A DNA stretch of 64,000 nucleotides, taken from Betaproteobacteria bacterium. Lineage in GTDB: Bacteria > Pseudomonadota > Gammaproteobacteria > Burkholderiales > Casimicrobiaceae. The stretch lies in assembly GCA_013298145.1 (NCBI GenBank), contig JAAFJO010000002.1, positions 372,001 to 436,000 of the forward strand, written 5' to 3'. Shown piece by piece: positions 51,897-60,806 of this stretch. The translations under genes were made by a program, and so were the position numbers. Within the stretch, counting starts at the first letter, position 1, and each line of letters begins with the position of its first letter. The notes beneath the pieces were generated by a model. It had not been told where the DNA came from. It saw only the letters and a list, made by a program, of their open reading frames with translations, and ran no database searches.

Positions 51897-53530
51897 TAAA
51901 AGCCCCAACCGTGCGTTTGCACGATGCGCTTGCCGCTAAGTACATCGTCGCTCACATCAACAAACGCAGTGCCGTTCCACCGAAAGAACTTAGCGTTCGG
52001 CAGCCGCTTTACGTCGCTAATCATCGTACGGTATCGGTAGCGCACGCCGCCCCAATCGTAGTCGGGCTTCACGGCTCCTTTGGCATCGATAACGATTGGC
52101 GTAAGCCCAATCTCAGCCAGGGCTTGGTTCGCGGGCGAGATGAAAATCCAAGGTGTACTTTCGCTGAGTACTGCGCAGCGCCACGTGGTTCCCGGGCGCG
52201 TCGTGAGTGCCTTCACCGTTACGTCAGAGAACATCCGAAACCAGGGATTGTTGTTCACTTGCGTGTCGAGAAACACGACGACGCAGGGTGATGCGGAATC
52301 ACGGCTCACCGTATCCACGATACGTGCGGCAGCAACAGAGATCGGTTCAATTCGCGTTTGAGTCCAACGTGCGAAGGCCTCCGCTGTGGTTCGAGTTTGT
52401 ATCCCGATCATCATCGCACAGAGAACAATGAGTGTTGCGACGCTCCGCACAAGTCTTGCGTTCGCAACGATGAGCCCAATTAGTATCGCGAGCGCCGCGG
52501 CAGGCGCGTAGAAAAATCGCGCGTAGGTCGTTGTCCCAAGCGCGCCGCCATCAAGCATCGGCGCGAAGTTCGACGCGAGTGGCCATTGTGTGAGCGCGCT
52601 CACCGCCAGAATGATGACTGCGCCGAATAGTGCGCGAGTGGGTGAACCGCTCGCGTGATGACGCGTACGGCGCGGGAAAAATATCGCCGTTGCGGCGGCG
52701 AACACGGCTGCAAGAAGCGCAGTCCCTAGGGCGAAGGCAGCAAGCGAAGCGCCATTCGTTGCGTGAGAGAACAGTTTCAGCAGCGCATCCGACCACGCGG
52801 CAGCGCCGCGCGAAAGCATCGCTAAAACATCGCCGCCAGCCGCAGCGTAAGGCATCGGCAACATCGCGTGTCGCCACACAAATGCCAGCGTGATTGCGCC
52901 GCCGAGCATCGTGAATAGTCCCACGCGTCGCTGCCATGGCGCGTGTTTCGCGACAAACAAACAAAGAAATGCGGTCGCGGTCGCAATCGGAAATGCGAGC
53001 TCTTTGCTCAGGCACGCCGCGAGCGCTGCTCCTCCGGTCGCAAGCCACGTTAATGGATGCCCGTTACGCAAGAAGCGAATACACCCGATTGCAGTAAGCA
53101 GCAAGAACAGCACAGCCAACACATCGAATCGATTCGATGGCCAGAGAATCGCAGTGAATGAAAACGGCAGTAATGCGAATAGCGCTGCAGCGGCGAGCGC
53201 GGCGGCCACACGCTCGGTGAGTGCACGCACCAAAATCGCGAGCAACACTACGTTTACGCTATGCAATATGAGGTTGATGACGCTATGTGCGGTGTAGTTC
53301 AGATCAAAAAGACGTGTCGCGATCCACCAGAGCGTCACCCCGATCGGACGGAAGTAAAGCGGCTCATAGAAATGGTTTGACCAAAACGCAGCCCAAGGCG
53401 CGTCCACCATCCGAGACTGCGCGAGGAACACATAGTCATCAATGACAAACGCGCCCGAGGTGACGGGCCAAAAGCACCAACACAGGACCGCCAGAAGCAG
53501 CAGAAGCAGCAGAAGCAGCGCTCGAAACAC
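51896..53530 (-). CDS. Multi-pass membrane protein, GT-C glycosyltransferase-like
   Basis: 544-aa membrane protein with about 11-12 hydrophobic segments. An acidic pair in the first loop (FVIDDYVFL, about 28-36) and the following EPLYFRPIGVTLWW are typical of GT-C-fold glycosyltransferases that use polyprenyl-linked sugars. The C-terminal 150 residues form a soluble periplasmic-type domain (PCVVVFLDTQVNNNPWFRMF). The substrate is unknown. The first hydrophobic segment begins with a poly-leucine run encoded by a short tandem repeat. No sugar-pathway neighbours are present. Confidence 0.7.
   Translation of the reverse strand: MFRALLLLLLLLLAVLCWCFWPVTSGAFVIDDYVFLAQSRMVDAPWAAFWSNHFYEPLYFRPIGVTLWWIATRLFDLNYTAHSVINLILHSVNVVLLAILVRALTERVAAALAAAALFALLPFSFTAILWPSNRFDVLAVLFLLLTAIGCIRFLRNGHPLTWLATGGAALAACLSKELAFPIATATAFLCLFVAKHAPWQRRVGLFTMLGGAITLAFVWRHAMLPMPYAAAGGDVLAMLSRGAAAWSDALLKLFSHATNGASLAAFALGTALLAAVFAAATAIFFPRRTRHHASGSPTRALFGAVIILAVSALTQWPLASNFAPMLDGGALGTTTYARFFYAPAAALAILIGLIVANARLVRSVATLIVLCAMMIGIQTRTTAEAFARWTQTRIEPISVAAARIVDTVSRDSASPCVVVFLDTQVNNNPWFRMFSDVTVKALTTRPGTTWRCAVLSESTPWIFISPANQALAEIGLTPIVIDAKGAVKPDYDWGGVRYRYRTMISDVKRLPNAKFFRWNGTAFVDVSDDVLSGKRIVQTHGWGF
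53493..53519 (-). repeat. Nine-bp tandem repeat (three units) encoding a leucine run
   Basis: AGAAGCAGC occurs three times exactly in tandem. On the coding strand it specifies the poly-leucine start of the membrane protein. Copy-number change by 9 bp would add or remove three residues without shifting frame. Confidence 0.8.
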
Positions 53531-53659
53531 GTCTAGCCCGCCCGCGGGTCGGGTGAAAAATGCTGTGACGCGCGGCGAAGCAGGCTAGCTGCGCAAAGAC
53601 GTGCGCCACTCATATCGCACGATTTTTTATAAAGAAACCCGAAATTAACATGTTTGGCT

Positions 53660-53717
53660 TGGGCTACATACCGGTTTGATTTTGTATCAACTTAAACGAT
53701 TTTATGTGCGTAGCCTT
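53660..53717. repeat. Palindromic intergenic element, family 1, copy H
   Basis: TGGGCTACATA on the left faces TATGTGCGTAGCCT on the right, around an AT-rich core (GGTTTGATTTTGTATC). It lies between the divergent GT-C-like and MFS genes. Confidence 0.65.
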
Positions 53718-53874
53718 TAGAAAGTATGGGCAAACGCGCTAAAGAAATTAGATTCTCCTGACATCGTCAGTCGATTCTAGATTTCCGTTCTTAATGTCGC
53801 ACGCGTTCGACGCGTCCCCTGCAAATTCGCTGCACGATTATTTGCCGGGCTCTGTGCTCAAATCATGTTTCGCC

Positions 53875-55098
53875 ATGACCGCTCAATCGCCGACAACTGC
53901 CCTTGCGGCCCACGAACCGCCACGAGGATTTGTACTCTGGCTCTCAATCGCGCAGCTCATTAGCTGGGGCACGCTTTTCTATACGTTCTCACTGCTGCTC
54001 AGTCACTTCGAGCGTGATCTAGCACTTTCTCGTGTGGACGCTTCGCTCGCGTTTTCGCTCGCGCTGCTGTGCGAAGGCCTACTTGCATTCCTGATTGGCC
54101 GGCTCATTGATGCGGGAAAAGCGCGCTGGGTCATGTGTGCAGGATCGCTCCTCGCGGGGATCGCTTTCTTCGGCATGTCGCTGGTGCAAACGCAGTGGCA
54201 GCTCTATCTTGCATGGATTGCGGCAGGTGTCGCTATGTCCGCAACGCTCTACGCACCCGCCTTCGCGATTCTTATTCGACGCTATCCCGAAAATTTTCGG
54301 CGAGCGATCATCACGCTCACCTTTTTGGGTGGTCTTGCGAGTACTGTTTTCATCCCACTCACAGCGCTGTTGATCGCGCAGCTTGGTTGGCGTGGCGCAC
54401 TGCTCGTGCTTGCAGCACTTCACCTCTTGGTGTGTTTGCCGATTCACGCGCATTGGCTTCGCAATGAACCCGCCGCACGCGCACATTCGCACGCGGATCC
54501 GAGATCGCTTCGGGATTTCACGCGTGAGTTTCCGTTCTGGGGGCTTGCGACCTTCTTTGTTTTATTTGCGGGCATTACCTCGGCCATGGGAACGCACATG
54601 GTGCCGATGCTGAGCGAACGAAATTTACCCGCAGCTTGGGTGATCGCTATTCCTGCGTCTATCGGCGTACTTCAAGTGATCGGCCGCTTTGTGCTCTACA
54701 TCACGGAAAAGCACATTGACGTACATGCAGCAAACCGCTGGATTCCCGCAACGCTTCCTGCGGCGATTTTCATCCTCGCGCTCGGGTTTGCTTCGCCTCT
54801 GGCCGCGCTACTTTTTGCTTTGCTCTACGGCCTCGCCAACGGGATGATTACCATCGTGAAAGCGACCGCGATGGCGCAATACGTCTCCCGCGAGCGCGCG
54901 GCCTCGTTAAATGGATTAATCGGATTACCCACCGCGATCGTGCGCGCGCTCGCGCCTTCGGCACTCGCGCTCATGTGGACATGGTCTGGCAACTATCGGT
55001 TTGGTCTGGGTGTGCTTTCTCTCGCAGGCGTAGTGGCAGTTGCAGCGTTCTGGCTCGCCCAGCAAAAATCAATGCGAGCACGCGGAGTCTCGCAGTAG
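53875..55098 (+). CDS. Major facilitator superfamily transporter
   Basis: 407-aa inner-membrane transporter with 12 predicted hydrophobic segments. The conserved loop between TM2 and TM3 reads GRLIDAGKARWVM, an MFS motif-A variant. The protein resembles monocarboxylate/oxalate-type MFS proteins (FTFSLLLSHFERDLALSRVDAS-like TM1 region), but the substrate is unassigned. The start is uncertain: ATG 53875 (MTAQSPTTALA) leaves a normal N-terminus; ATG 53794 adds 27 residues of no clear nature. Neither has a good ribosome site. It converges on tex. Confidence 0.85.
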   Translation: MTAQSPTTALAAHEPPRGFVLWLSIAQLISWGTLFYTFSLLLSHFERDLALSRVDASLAFSLALLCEGLLAFLIGRLIDAGKARWVMCAGSLLAGIAFFGMSLVQTQWQLYLAWIAAGVAMSATLYAPAFAILIRRYPENFRRAIITLTFLGGLASTVFIPLTALLIAQLGWRGALLVLAALHLLVCLPIHAHWLRNEPAARAHSHADPRSLRDFTREFPFWGLATFFVLFAGITSAMGTHMVPMLSERNLPAAWVIAIPASIGVLQVIGRFVLYITEKHIDVHAANRWIPATLPAAIFILALGFASPLAALLFALLYGLANGMITIVKATAMAQYVSRERAASLNGLIGLPTAIVRALAPSALALMWTWSGNYRFGLGVLSLAGVVAVAAFWLAQQKSMRARGVSQ

Positions 55099-55169
55099 CA
55101 AGACTCTAACTCAAATTAGACCGGCTGTACCGCGCAGCGCTTCCGGACTCTGGACGTATCCTGGGAGGG

Positions 55170-57515
55170 CTACGGGCGCTTCAACTTCGCGAATGCCGCC
55201 GCCATCGCGCCTTCTGCAGCGGGTGCAGCAGTTCGGGGCTGTGCACTGCGAGGATTAAATGTTCCGCGCGGCTGATTGCGATCATTCGTTTCGCGCTTGC
55301 CTACTTCTGCGTCCATACGCATGCTAAGCGCGATGCGTTTGCGAGCGATGTCTACCTCTACCACCTTCACCTTAACGATCTGCCCCGCCTTCACGACATC
55401 TTTCGGGTCTTTCACGAATTTGTTCGCGAGCTGCGACACGTGAACTAAACCATCTTGATGAGCACCGACGTCAACGAACGCGCCAAACGCTGCGACGTTA
55501 GTGACTGTGCCTTCGAGGATCATCCCCTCGCGCAAATCGGTGATGTCGTTCACCCCATCGTTGAACCGTGCAACCTGAAACTCAGGGCGCGGATCGCGAC
55601 CGGGTTTCTCCAGCTCTGTCAAAACATCGCGCAGCGTAATCTCACCAATACCGTCCGCGACGAACGCATTGGTTGGTACTGCCTTAAGTGCAGCACCGTT
55701 ACCCATGATTTCCGCGAGTGGGCGTTTGGCGCGCTCGATGATTTTCTGCACGAGTGGGTAGCTCTCAGGATGCACAGCGCTCGCGTCGAGCGGATTTGAT
55801 CCTCCCTGAATTCGCAGAAAACCTGCACACTGCTCGAACGTTTTTGGACCGATACCGGTGACTTTGCGAATTGCCTCGCGGTCTGCGAACGCGCCCTGTC
55901 GTTCGCGATGCGAAACGATCGCGCGCGCATTAGACGAAGAAAGCCCAGCGACCCGAGCCAAGAGGGGCGCGCTTGCGAGGTTTACGTCCACCCCAACAGA
56001 GTTCACGCAGTCTTCAACCACCGCGTCCAATTTCTTCGCAAGCAGCGTTTGATTCACGTCGTGCTGATATTGTCCGACACCAATTGATTTCGGATCAATC
56101 TTCACCAATTCGGCAAGTGGATCTTGCAATCGGCGCGCAATGCTCACAGCGCCTCGTAGGCTCACGTCGAGGTCAGGAAGCTCTTGCGATGCATATTCGC
56201 TCGCGGAGTAAACAGACGCTCCGGCTTCGCTCACCACGACTTTCGTGATGCCATTACCTATTTGCTTGATGAGATCTGCGGCAAGTTGATCGGTTTCGCG
56301 GCTTGCGGTGCCGTTACCAATCGCGATCAGCTGTACGTTGTGCATTATGCAGAGCTTGCGCAAACTGTTAAGCGCTCCGTCCCAGTCGCGTCGTGGTTCG
56401 TGTGGATAGACCGTGTCAGTAGCGACGACTTTTCCGGTTGAATCTACAACCGCGACCTTCACTCCGGTTCGAATACCCGGGTCAAGTCCCATCACCACTT
56501 TATTCCCAGCGGGCGCGGCAAGCATCAGATCACGCACGTTGTCGCCAAAAACCTTGATCGCAACGTCCTCCGCGCTCTCACGCAGCTTGGTGAAAAGATC
56601 GCGTTCTAACGACGGAGCGAGCTTCACCTTCCACGTCCAACTCACAACGCGCTTCAGCCAATCGTCAGCCGCGCGCGCTTGGTGGGACCATTTAATGTGG
56701 GATGCGATCATCCCTTCGCACGGGTTAAAAATCGCAGGGGCGCGCGCGCTCGCCGCGCCACCGACGCTGCTAGAAGGCGCGAGCGGCGGCTCCGGAAGCG
56801 CGAGTTTGGTGGTCAAAACTTCGCCCATCCAACCACGAAAAACAGCCAATGCGCGGTGTGACGGTACTTTTGAAATCGGTTCGGCGTAGTCGAAATAGTC
56901 TCTGAATTTTTCGCCTTCACGCTCCTTGCCCTCGACGACTTTGCTCTCAAAAAGGCCGCTCGTCCAAAGCCACTCACGCAACTTCCCCACGAGCGCGGCA
57001 TCTTCAGCCCATTGCTCGCTCAGAATGTCGCGAGCACCGTCGAGGCAGGCGCTGGCATCGGCGAATCCCGCATCAGCATTCACAAACTTCGCCGCTTCCT
57101 CTATCGGCACCAGCGTTGGCTTGGCGAACAACTGCTCGGCAAGCGGCTGTAGTCCACCTTCACGCGCGATCTGCGCTTTCGTGCGACGCTTTGGCTTGTA
57201 CGGCGCATAAAGATCTTCGATCTCCTGTTTCGTCGTTGCACGATCGAGCGCAACGGCGAGTTCATCTGAAAACTTATTCTGCTCTTTAATCGATGCAATG
57301 ACTGCGTCGCGCCGCTCATCAAGTTCGCGAAGGTAGGTCAAGCGCTCATCGAGCAGTCGAAGCTGAATGTCATCGAGGCCATTGGTCGCCTCTTTGCGGT
57401 AGCGCGCGATGAATGGCACGGTCGCCCCGCCATCGAGCAATTCGACAGCCGCGGTGGCTTGTTGTGTGGAGATCGCGACTTCGCGCGCGAGACGAACAAT
57501 CAGTGACTCAGGCAT
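55170..57515 (-). CDS. tex: Tex-family RNA-binding transcription accessory protein
   Basis: 781-aa cytoplasmic protein. An N-terminal helical domain (ARYRKEATNGLDDIQLRLLDERL) is followed by a YqgF/RNase-H-like domain (MGLDPGIRTGVKVAVVDSTG), then helix-hairpin-helix motifs (VGVDVNLASAPLLARVAGLS and VTGIGPKTFEQCAGFLRI) and an S1 domain (LREGMILEGTVTNVAAFGAFVDVG). Order and length are exactly Tex. It is linked to transcription and toxin expression in some pathogens but is widely conserved. The C-terminal 50 residues are low-complexity. The ATG at 57515 (MPESLIVRLA) is used over 57563. Confidence 0.96.
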   Translation of the reverse strand: MPESLIVRLAREVAISTQQATAAVELLDGGATVPFIARYRKEATNGLDDIQLRLLDERLTYLRELDERRDAVIASIKEQNKFSDELAVALDRATTKQEIEDLYAPYKPKRRTKAQIAREGGLQPLAEQLFAKPTLVPIEEAAKFVNADAGFADASACLDGARDILSEQWAEDAALVGKLREWLWTSGLFESKVVEGKEREGEKFRDYFDYAEPISKVPSHRALAVFRGWMGEVLTTKLALPEPPLAPSSSVGGAASARAPAIFNPCEGMIASHIKWSHQARAADDWLKRVVSWTWKVKLAPSLERDLFTKLRESAEDVAIKVFGDNVRDLMLAAPAGNKVVMGLDPGIRTGVKVAVVDSTGKVVATDTVYPHEPRRDWDGALNSLRKLCIMHNVQLIAIGNGTASRETDQLAADLIKQIGNGITKVVVSEAGASVYSASEYASQELPDLDVSLRGAVSIARRLQDPLAELVKIDPKSIGVGQYQHDVNQTLLAKKLDAVVEDCVNSVGVDVNLASAPLLARVAGLSSSNARAIVSHRERQGAFADREAIRKVTGIGPKTFEQCAGFLRIQGGSNPLDASAVHPESYPLVQKIIERAKRPLAEIMGNGAALKAVPTNAFVADGIGEITLRDVLTELEKPGRDPRPEFQVARFNDGVNDITDLREGMILEGTVTNVAAFGAFVDVGAHQDGLVHVSQLANKFVKDPKDVVKAGQIVKVKVVEVDIARKRIALSMRMDAEVGKRETNDRNQPRGTFNPRSAQPRTAAPAAEGAMAAAFAKLKRP

Positions 57516-57603
57516 CGGGAACGAGTAAACGAAAACGAATGAAGGGCGCGAATGTACCAGCACCGCGGCTGTGTGCAGTGGCTGGTAATTGTGGGTAATT
57601 GTG

Positions 57604-58902
57604 CTATGTAGCTTTCGCGACGGCTTCGACCGTATCGCCTCTCGAAGCGGGTTCTGAGATCACCTTCACGGTGCGTTGAGGAAAAGGCATACCAACGCCG
57701 TTTGCGGAAAAGGCACTCAGAATTGACCGATTGATGTCAGAGCGAAGTGCAAGCTGGCCGTTTTGTGGATCAGCGATCCAAAAGCTCATCGTGAGCTCAA
57801 TGCCGTCGGCCGCAAAATTAGAAACAAACACCGCTGGCGGTGGCTCATTGAGCACCCGGGCTTCCTTCCGAATTGCATCCATCACAAGCGGAATCACGTG
57901 GTTCACGTCACTACCGTAGTCGATCAAGAGCGTGCTTACGACAGAGACCTTAGTATCCGAAAGCGACGAGTGTTCCACGCGCTGCGTCATGAACGTTTCG
58001 TTCGGTATGACGGCCTCGCGACCGTTCGTTGCGCGCACGACGGTGTAGCGTGAGTTGATTTGGGTAATGATGCCTTCGAACGCGTCAAGTCTGACATAGT
58101 CACCCACGCGAAAGCTGCCCTCAACCAGCATCGCGAACCCACTCACGTAGTTGGCTGCAATGCGCTGCAAACCCAAACCAAGACCCACGCCGAGCGCGCC
58201 GCCAAATACAGATAGCACGGTCAGATCGATGCCGACGGCTGACAGCGATAGCAACAGCGCGAGCACCAGCAGGAAGGCGCGGAGCAACCGCGAAATAAGA
58301 AGTCGTGTGTTGATCGCGACGTCAAACGCGGCAATTCGCGTTTCAATCAATGCAGACAGCCACAGCGCACCGAGTAGGGTAACGGCGATGAGCACAAGCC
58401 CCTGTAGAAGCGCGAGCAAATCAACGCGGGCTTTTCCGATAGGGATGATGACCTGTTCGAGCTCACTGGTGAGAAGTGGCAGCGCGCCCACAAAGTGCAG
58501 AACGACGCCGACCCACACCAAGACACTCGTGAGGTTAATCAGCGTGCGTGCTGCACCAGATTTCGGAAACAAATTGCGCAGCACTCTCGCAACAACGCGG
58601 ATGGCCGCGAGCGAGCCGAATATGGGCAGTGCGAGCTTGAAGACCATGCCACTTGTCCAGGCTTTCGCAGCGACTGAGGCGAGCCACACGAAAGTCAGTG
58701 CAAGCGCTGGAAAGCTGATCCCGAGCCACATCGAATGTGAAATTGAGCGTAGAAAGCCTAGCCGACGATTTCTTCGGTGGACGATGAACGCTGCACACAG
58801 AAGCGCCACACCAGCGAGCAAGATCACGGCGGCGAATTGCTCCCACGCACGCCCATCAACGCGCTCAAACTCCGAAATCAGTTGTTGAAATGGTGAACTC
58901 AT
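57604..58902 (-). CDS. Mechanosensitive ion channel, MscS family
   Basis: 432-aa membrane protein. Several N-terminal hydrophobic segments precede the MscS core: the pore-lining region SVFGGALGVGLGLGLQRIAANYVSGF (Gly/Ala-rich TM3), then the beta domain GSFRVGDYVRLDAFEGIITQINSRYTVVRATNGREAVIPN. It opens under membrane tension to release solutes during osmotic down-shock. The longer N-terminus than E. coli MscS resembles YbdG/YnaI-like channels. It is divergent from the VOC gene and may share that regulatory gap. It complements the potassium-transport block in osmotic adaptation. Confidence 0.92.
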   Translation of the reverse strand: MSSPFQQLISEFERVDGRAWEQFAAVILLAGVALLCAAFIVHRRNRRLGFLRSISHSMWLGISFPALALTFVWLASVAAKAWTSGMVFKLALPIFGSLAAIRVVARVLRNLFPKSGAARTLINLTSVLVWVGVVLHFVGALPLLTSELEQVIIPIGKARVDLLALLQGLVLIAVTLLGALWLSALIETRIAAFDVAINTRLLISRLLRAFLLVLALLLSLSAVGIDLTVLSVFGGALGVGLGLGLQRIAANYVSGFAMLVEGSFRVGDYVRLDAFEGIITQINSRYTVVRATNGREAVIPNETFMTQRVEHSSLSDTKVSVVSTLLIDYGSDVNHVIPLVMDAIRKEARVLNEPPPAVFVSNFAADGIELTMSFWIADPQNGQLALRSDINRSILSAFSANGVGMPFPQRTVKVISEPASRGDTVEAVAKAT

Positions 58903-58955
58903 GGTGACGCTATTCTTGCCTACAATGGATTTATCACTAGTTTCGTATTTTCATC

Positions 58956-59375
58956 ATGTCGATTCAGCCGTTTCACCTAGCATTTCCCACACACGACCTA
59001 CAAGCGTCGAGAAAGTTTTATCTCGATCTTCTCGGCTGTAAGGAAGGCCGCGCTTCTGAGCATTGGGTGGATTTCGATTTCTATGGGCATCAAATCGTCG
59101 CGCATCTGGCGCCTGAAGAATGCACGATGGCGAAGACAAGCGACGTAGACGGTGATAACGTGCCTTGCCGTCACTTTGGCGTGGTGCTCACGATGGCGCA
59201 ATGGCATGCACTGGCTGAGCGCTTGCGCGCCGCGAACACAGATTTCATTATCGAACCTCACATTCGTTTCAAAGGTGAACCGGGCGAACAAGCCACCATG
59301 TTCTTTCTCGATCCTTCAGGTAACGCGATCGAGTTCAAGGCTTTTGAACATATGGATAGCTTGTTTGCAAAATAG
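58956..59375 (+). CDS. VOC-superfamily (glyoxalase-like) protein
   Basis: 139-aa vicinal-oxygen-chelate protein. IQPFHLAFPTHDLQASRKFYLDLLGCKEG opens the first beta-alpha-beta-beta-beta unit with a metal-ligand histidine. VDFDFYGHQIVAHLAPEE and the late MFFLDPSGNAIEFKAFEH, with the glutamate ligand, are typical. It may be a lyase, dioxygenase or resistance-type protein; the family does not fix the reaction. No partner is evident. Tandem hairpins follow about 130 bp downstream. Confidence 0.85.
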   Translation: MSIQPFHLAFPTHDLQASRKFYLDLLGCKEGRASEHWVDFDFYGHQIVAHLAPEECTMAKTSDVDGDNVPCRHFGVVLTMAQWHALAERLRAANTDFIIEPHIRFKGEPGEQATMFFLDPSGNAIEFKAFEHMDSLFAK

Positions 59376-59382
59376 CGCGGGG

Positions 59383-59628
59383 TCACTCGGTTCGGATTTG
59401 AATTTGACGATGTGTCTCCAATCCCTTCTGTAGTTGAGTCGACGCGACATCCAAGTATTCAGGGTTGTAGTCGTCACTGCTGGAAGCCAGGATAGTTCCG
59501 AGGGTTTGCTCACTAACGTGAGCGCTTGACGCCACTGGCGTCTTTACTACGTCTGGAACGCGGGGGAGCGCAACTTTTTTTGACTGGCGCAGACATACCG
59601 CCGATAGCCACGACAGAAATTCACGCAT
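59383..59628 (-). CDS. Doubtful small open frame, possibly a hypothetical protein
   Basis: An 81-codon frame fills the gap between the VOC gene and the PLP dehydratase gene. It begins REFLSWLSAVCLRQSKK and contains ASSSDDYNPEYLDVA. It resembles no family I know. Against it: its start codon overlaps the start of the dehydratase gene on the other strand, and two clear hairpins (GCTCAC / GTGAGC at 59508-59523; GACGCC / GGCGTC at 59528-59542) lie within it, so the region may be regulatory instead. Reported with low confidence. Confidence 0.25.
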   Translation of the reverse strand: MREFLSWLSAVCLRQSKKVALPRVPDVVKTPVASSAHVSEQTLGTILASSSDDYNPEYLDVASTQLQKGLETHRQIQIRTE

Positions 59629-60580
59629 GCTGCAATTCTCAGATATTCAGTCCGCCGCGAAGCGCATCGCAGGTCACGCGCACCGCACCCCGATCCTCAC
59701 CAGCCAGACATTGAACTCGATGCTCGGCTGCGAAGTCTTTCTGAAGGCTGAGAATTTCCAGCGGATGGGCGCGTTTAAGTTTCGAGGGGGATTCAATGCG
59801 GTTGCATCGCTTGATCCTGAGATGCGCGCGATGGGGGTCGTTGCTTTTTCATCCGGGAATCACGCCCAAGCCGTTGCGCTCTCGGCGAGATTGCATGGAA
59901 TCGAATCCACCATCGTCATGCCAAGTGATGCCCCGCCGACCAAGATCGCTGCGACGCGCGGATACGGTGCTTCGGTGGTTTTGTACGATCGCTACAAAGA
60001 TGATCGAGCTGCGATTGGTGCGCAAATCGCGGCAGACAAGCGCTGCACGTTGATTCCCCCGTATGACTATTTGCCGGTGATGGCAGGTCAGGGCACATGC
60101 GGCCTGGAGATTGCTGAAGACATTCCCGCCCTCGATTCGCTCATTGTGTGCTTGGGTGGTGGAGGGTTTTTGTCGGGCTGCACAGTTGCGATGAAAGCAA
60201 TTCAGCCACAAGTCTCTTGCTTTGGCGCCGAGCCCGCCGCTGGAAACGATGGCCAGCAATCACTCGCGAAAGGCGAAATCGTCTCGATTGATGTGCCCAC
60301 AACCATTTGTGACGGGCAGCAGACGCAATCCCTTGGAAAAGCGCCGTTTGAAGTGATCCGCGCGCACGTTGCGGGCGTACTCACGGCGACTGACGCAGAG
60401 GTGATTGAAGCGATTCGTTTCGCGTTTGAACGACTTAAACTGGTGATTGAACCGTCTGGTGCCTGCGCTTTGGCGAGTTTGATGGCAAACTCGGCTCATT
60501 TTCGCGGGCAGCGCGTGGCGGTAACGCTCTCGGGCGGTAACGTAGATTTCCCTCGTTTCGCCTCGTTGCTTGCGCGCTAG
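59627..60580 (+). CDS. PLP-dependent threonine/serine dehydratase-like enzyme
   Basis: 317-aa fold-type-II PLP enzyme. The cofactor lysine is Lys51 in AFKFRGG. SSGNHAQAVA is the substrate/phosphate loop, GGGGFLSG binds the PLP phosphate, and SGGNVD ends the domain. It has no C-terminal ACT regulatory domain, so it fits catabolic threonine dehydratase, serine racemase or threo-3-hydroxyaspartate ammonia-lyase types; these cannot be separated by eye. A D-threonine-aldolase-like gene lies elsewhere in the window, but they are not in the same operon. Confidence 0.9.
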   Translation: MLQFSDIQSAAKRIAGHAHRTPILTSQTLNSMLGCEVFLKAENFQRMGAFKFRGGFNAVASLDPEMRAMGVVAFSSGNHAQAVALSARLHGIESTIVMPSDAPPTKIAATRGYGASVVLYDRYKDDRAAIGAQIAADKRCTLIPPYDYLPVMAGQGTCGLEIAEDIPALDSLIVCLGGGGFLSGCTVAMKAIQPQVSCFGAEPAAGNDGQQSLAKGEIVSIDVPTTICDGQQTQSLGKAPFEVIRAHVAGVLTATDAEVIEAIRFAFERLKLVIEPSGACALASLMANSAHFRGQRVAVTLSGGNVDFPRFASLLAR

Positions 60581-60806
60581 CCCAAGGCAGGGGCGAGGGC
60601 GTATCGGTCTGCGTCAGGGTAGGGCGGTTGTTACCCATTTGACACACACTGCGGCGGCGCTGGTTTCCGGAAAAATCGCCGGTTCAAAACGCGAATAACT
60701 CGGCTAGACTGCTACGGCTTTGAAGATTTGTGGTGGAGTCTAGGAATGTTCTGTACAGACGCTTTGCGCCGCGCTTGTGGTGGATCGAGGGAGGCATGCG
60801 GGCGCG

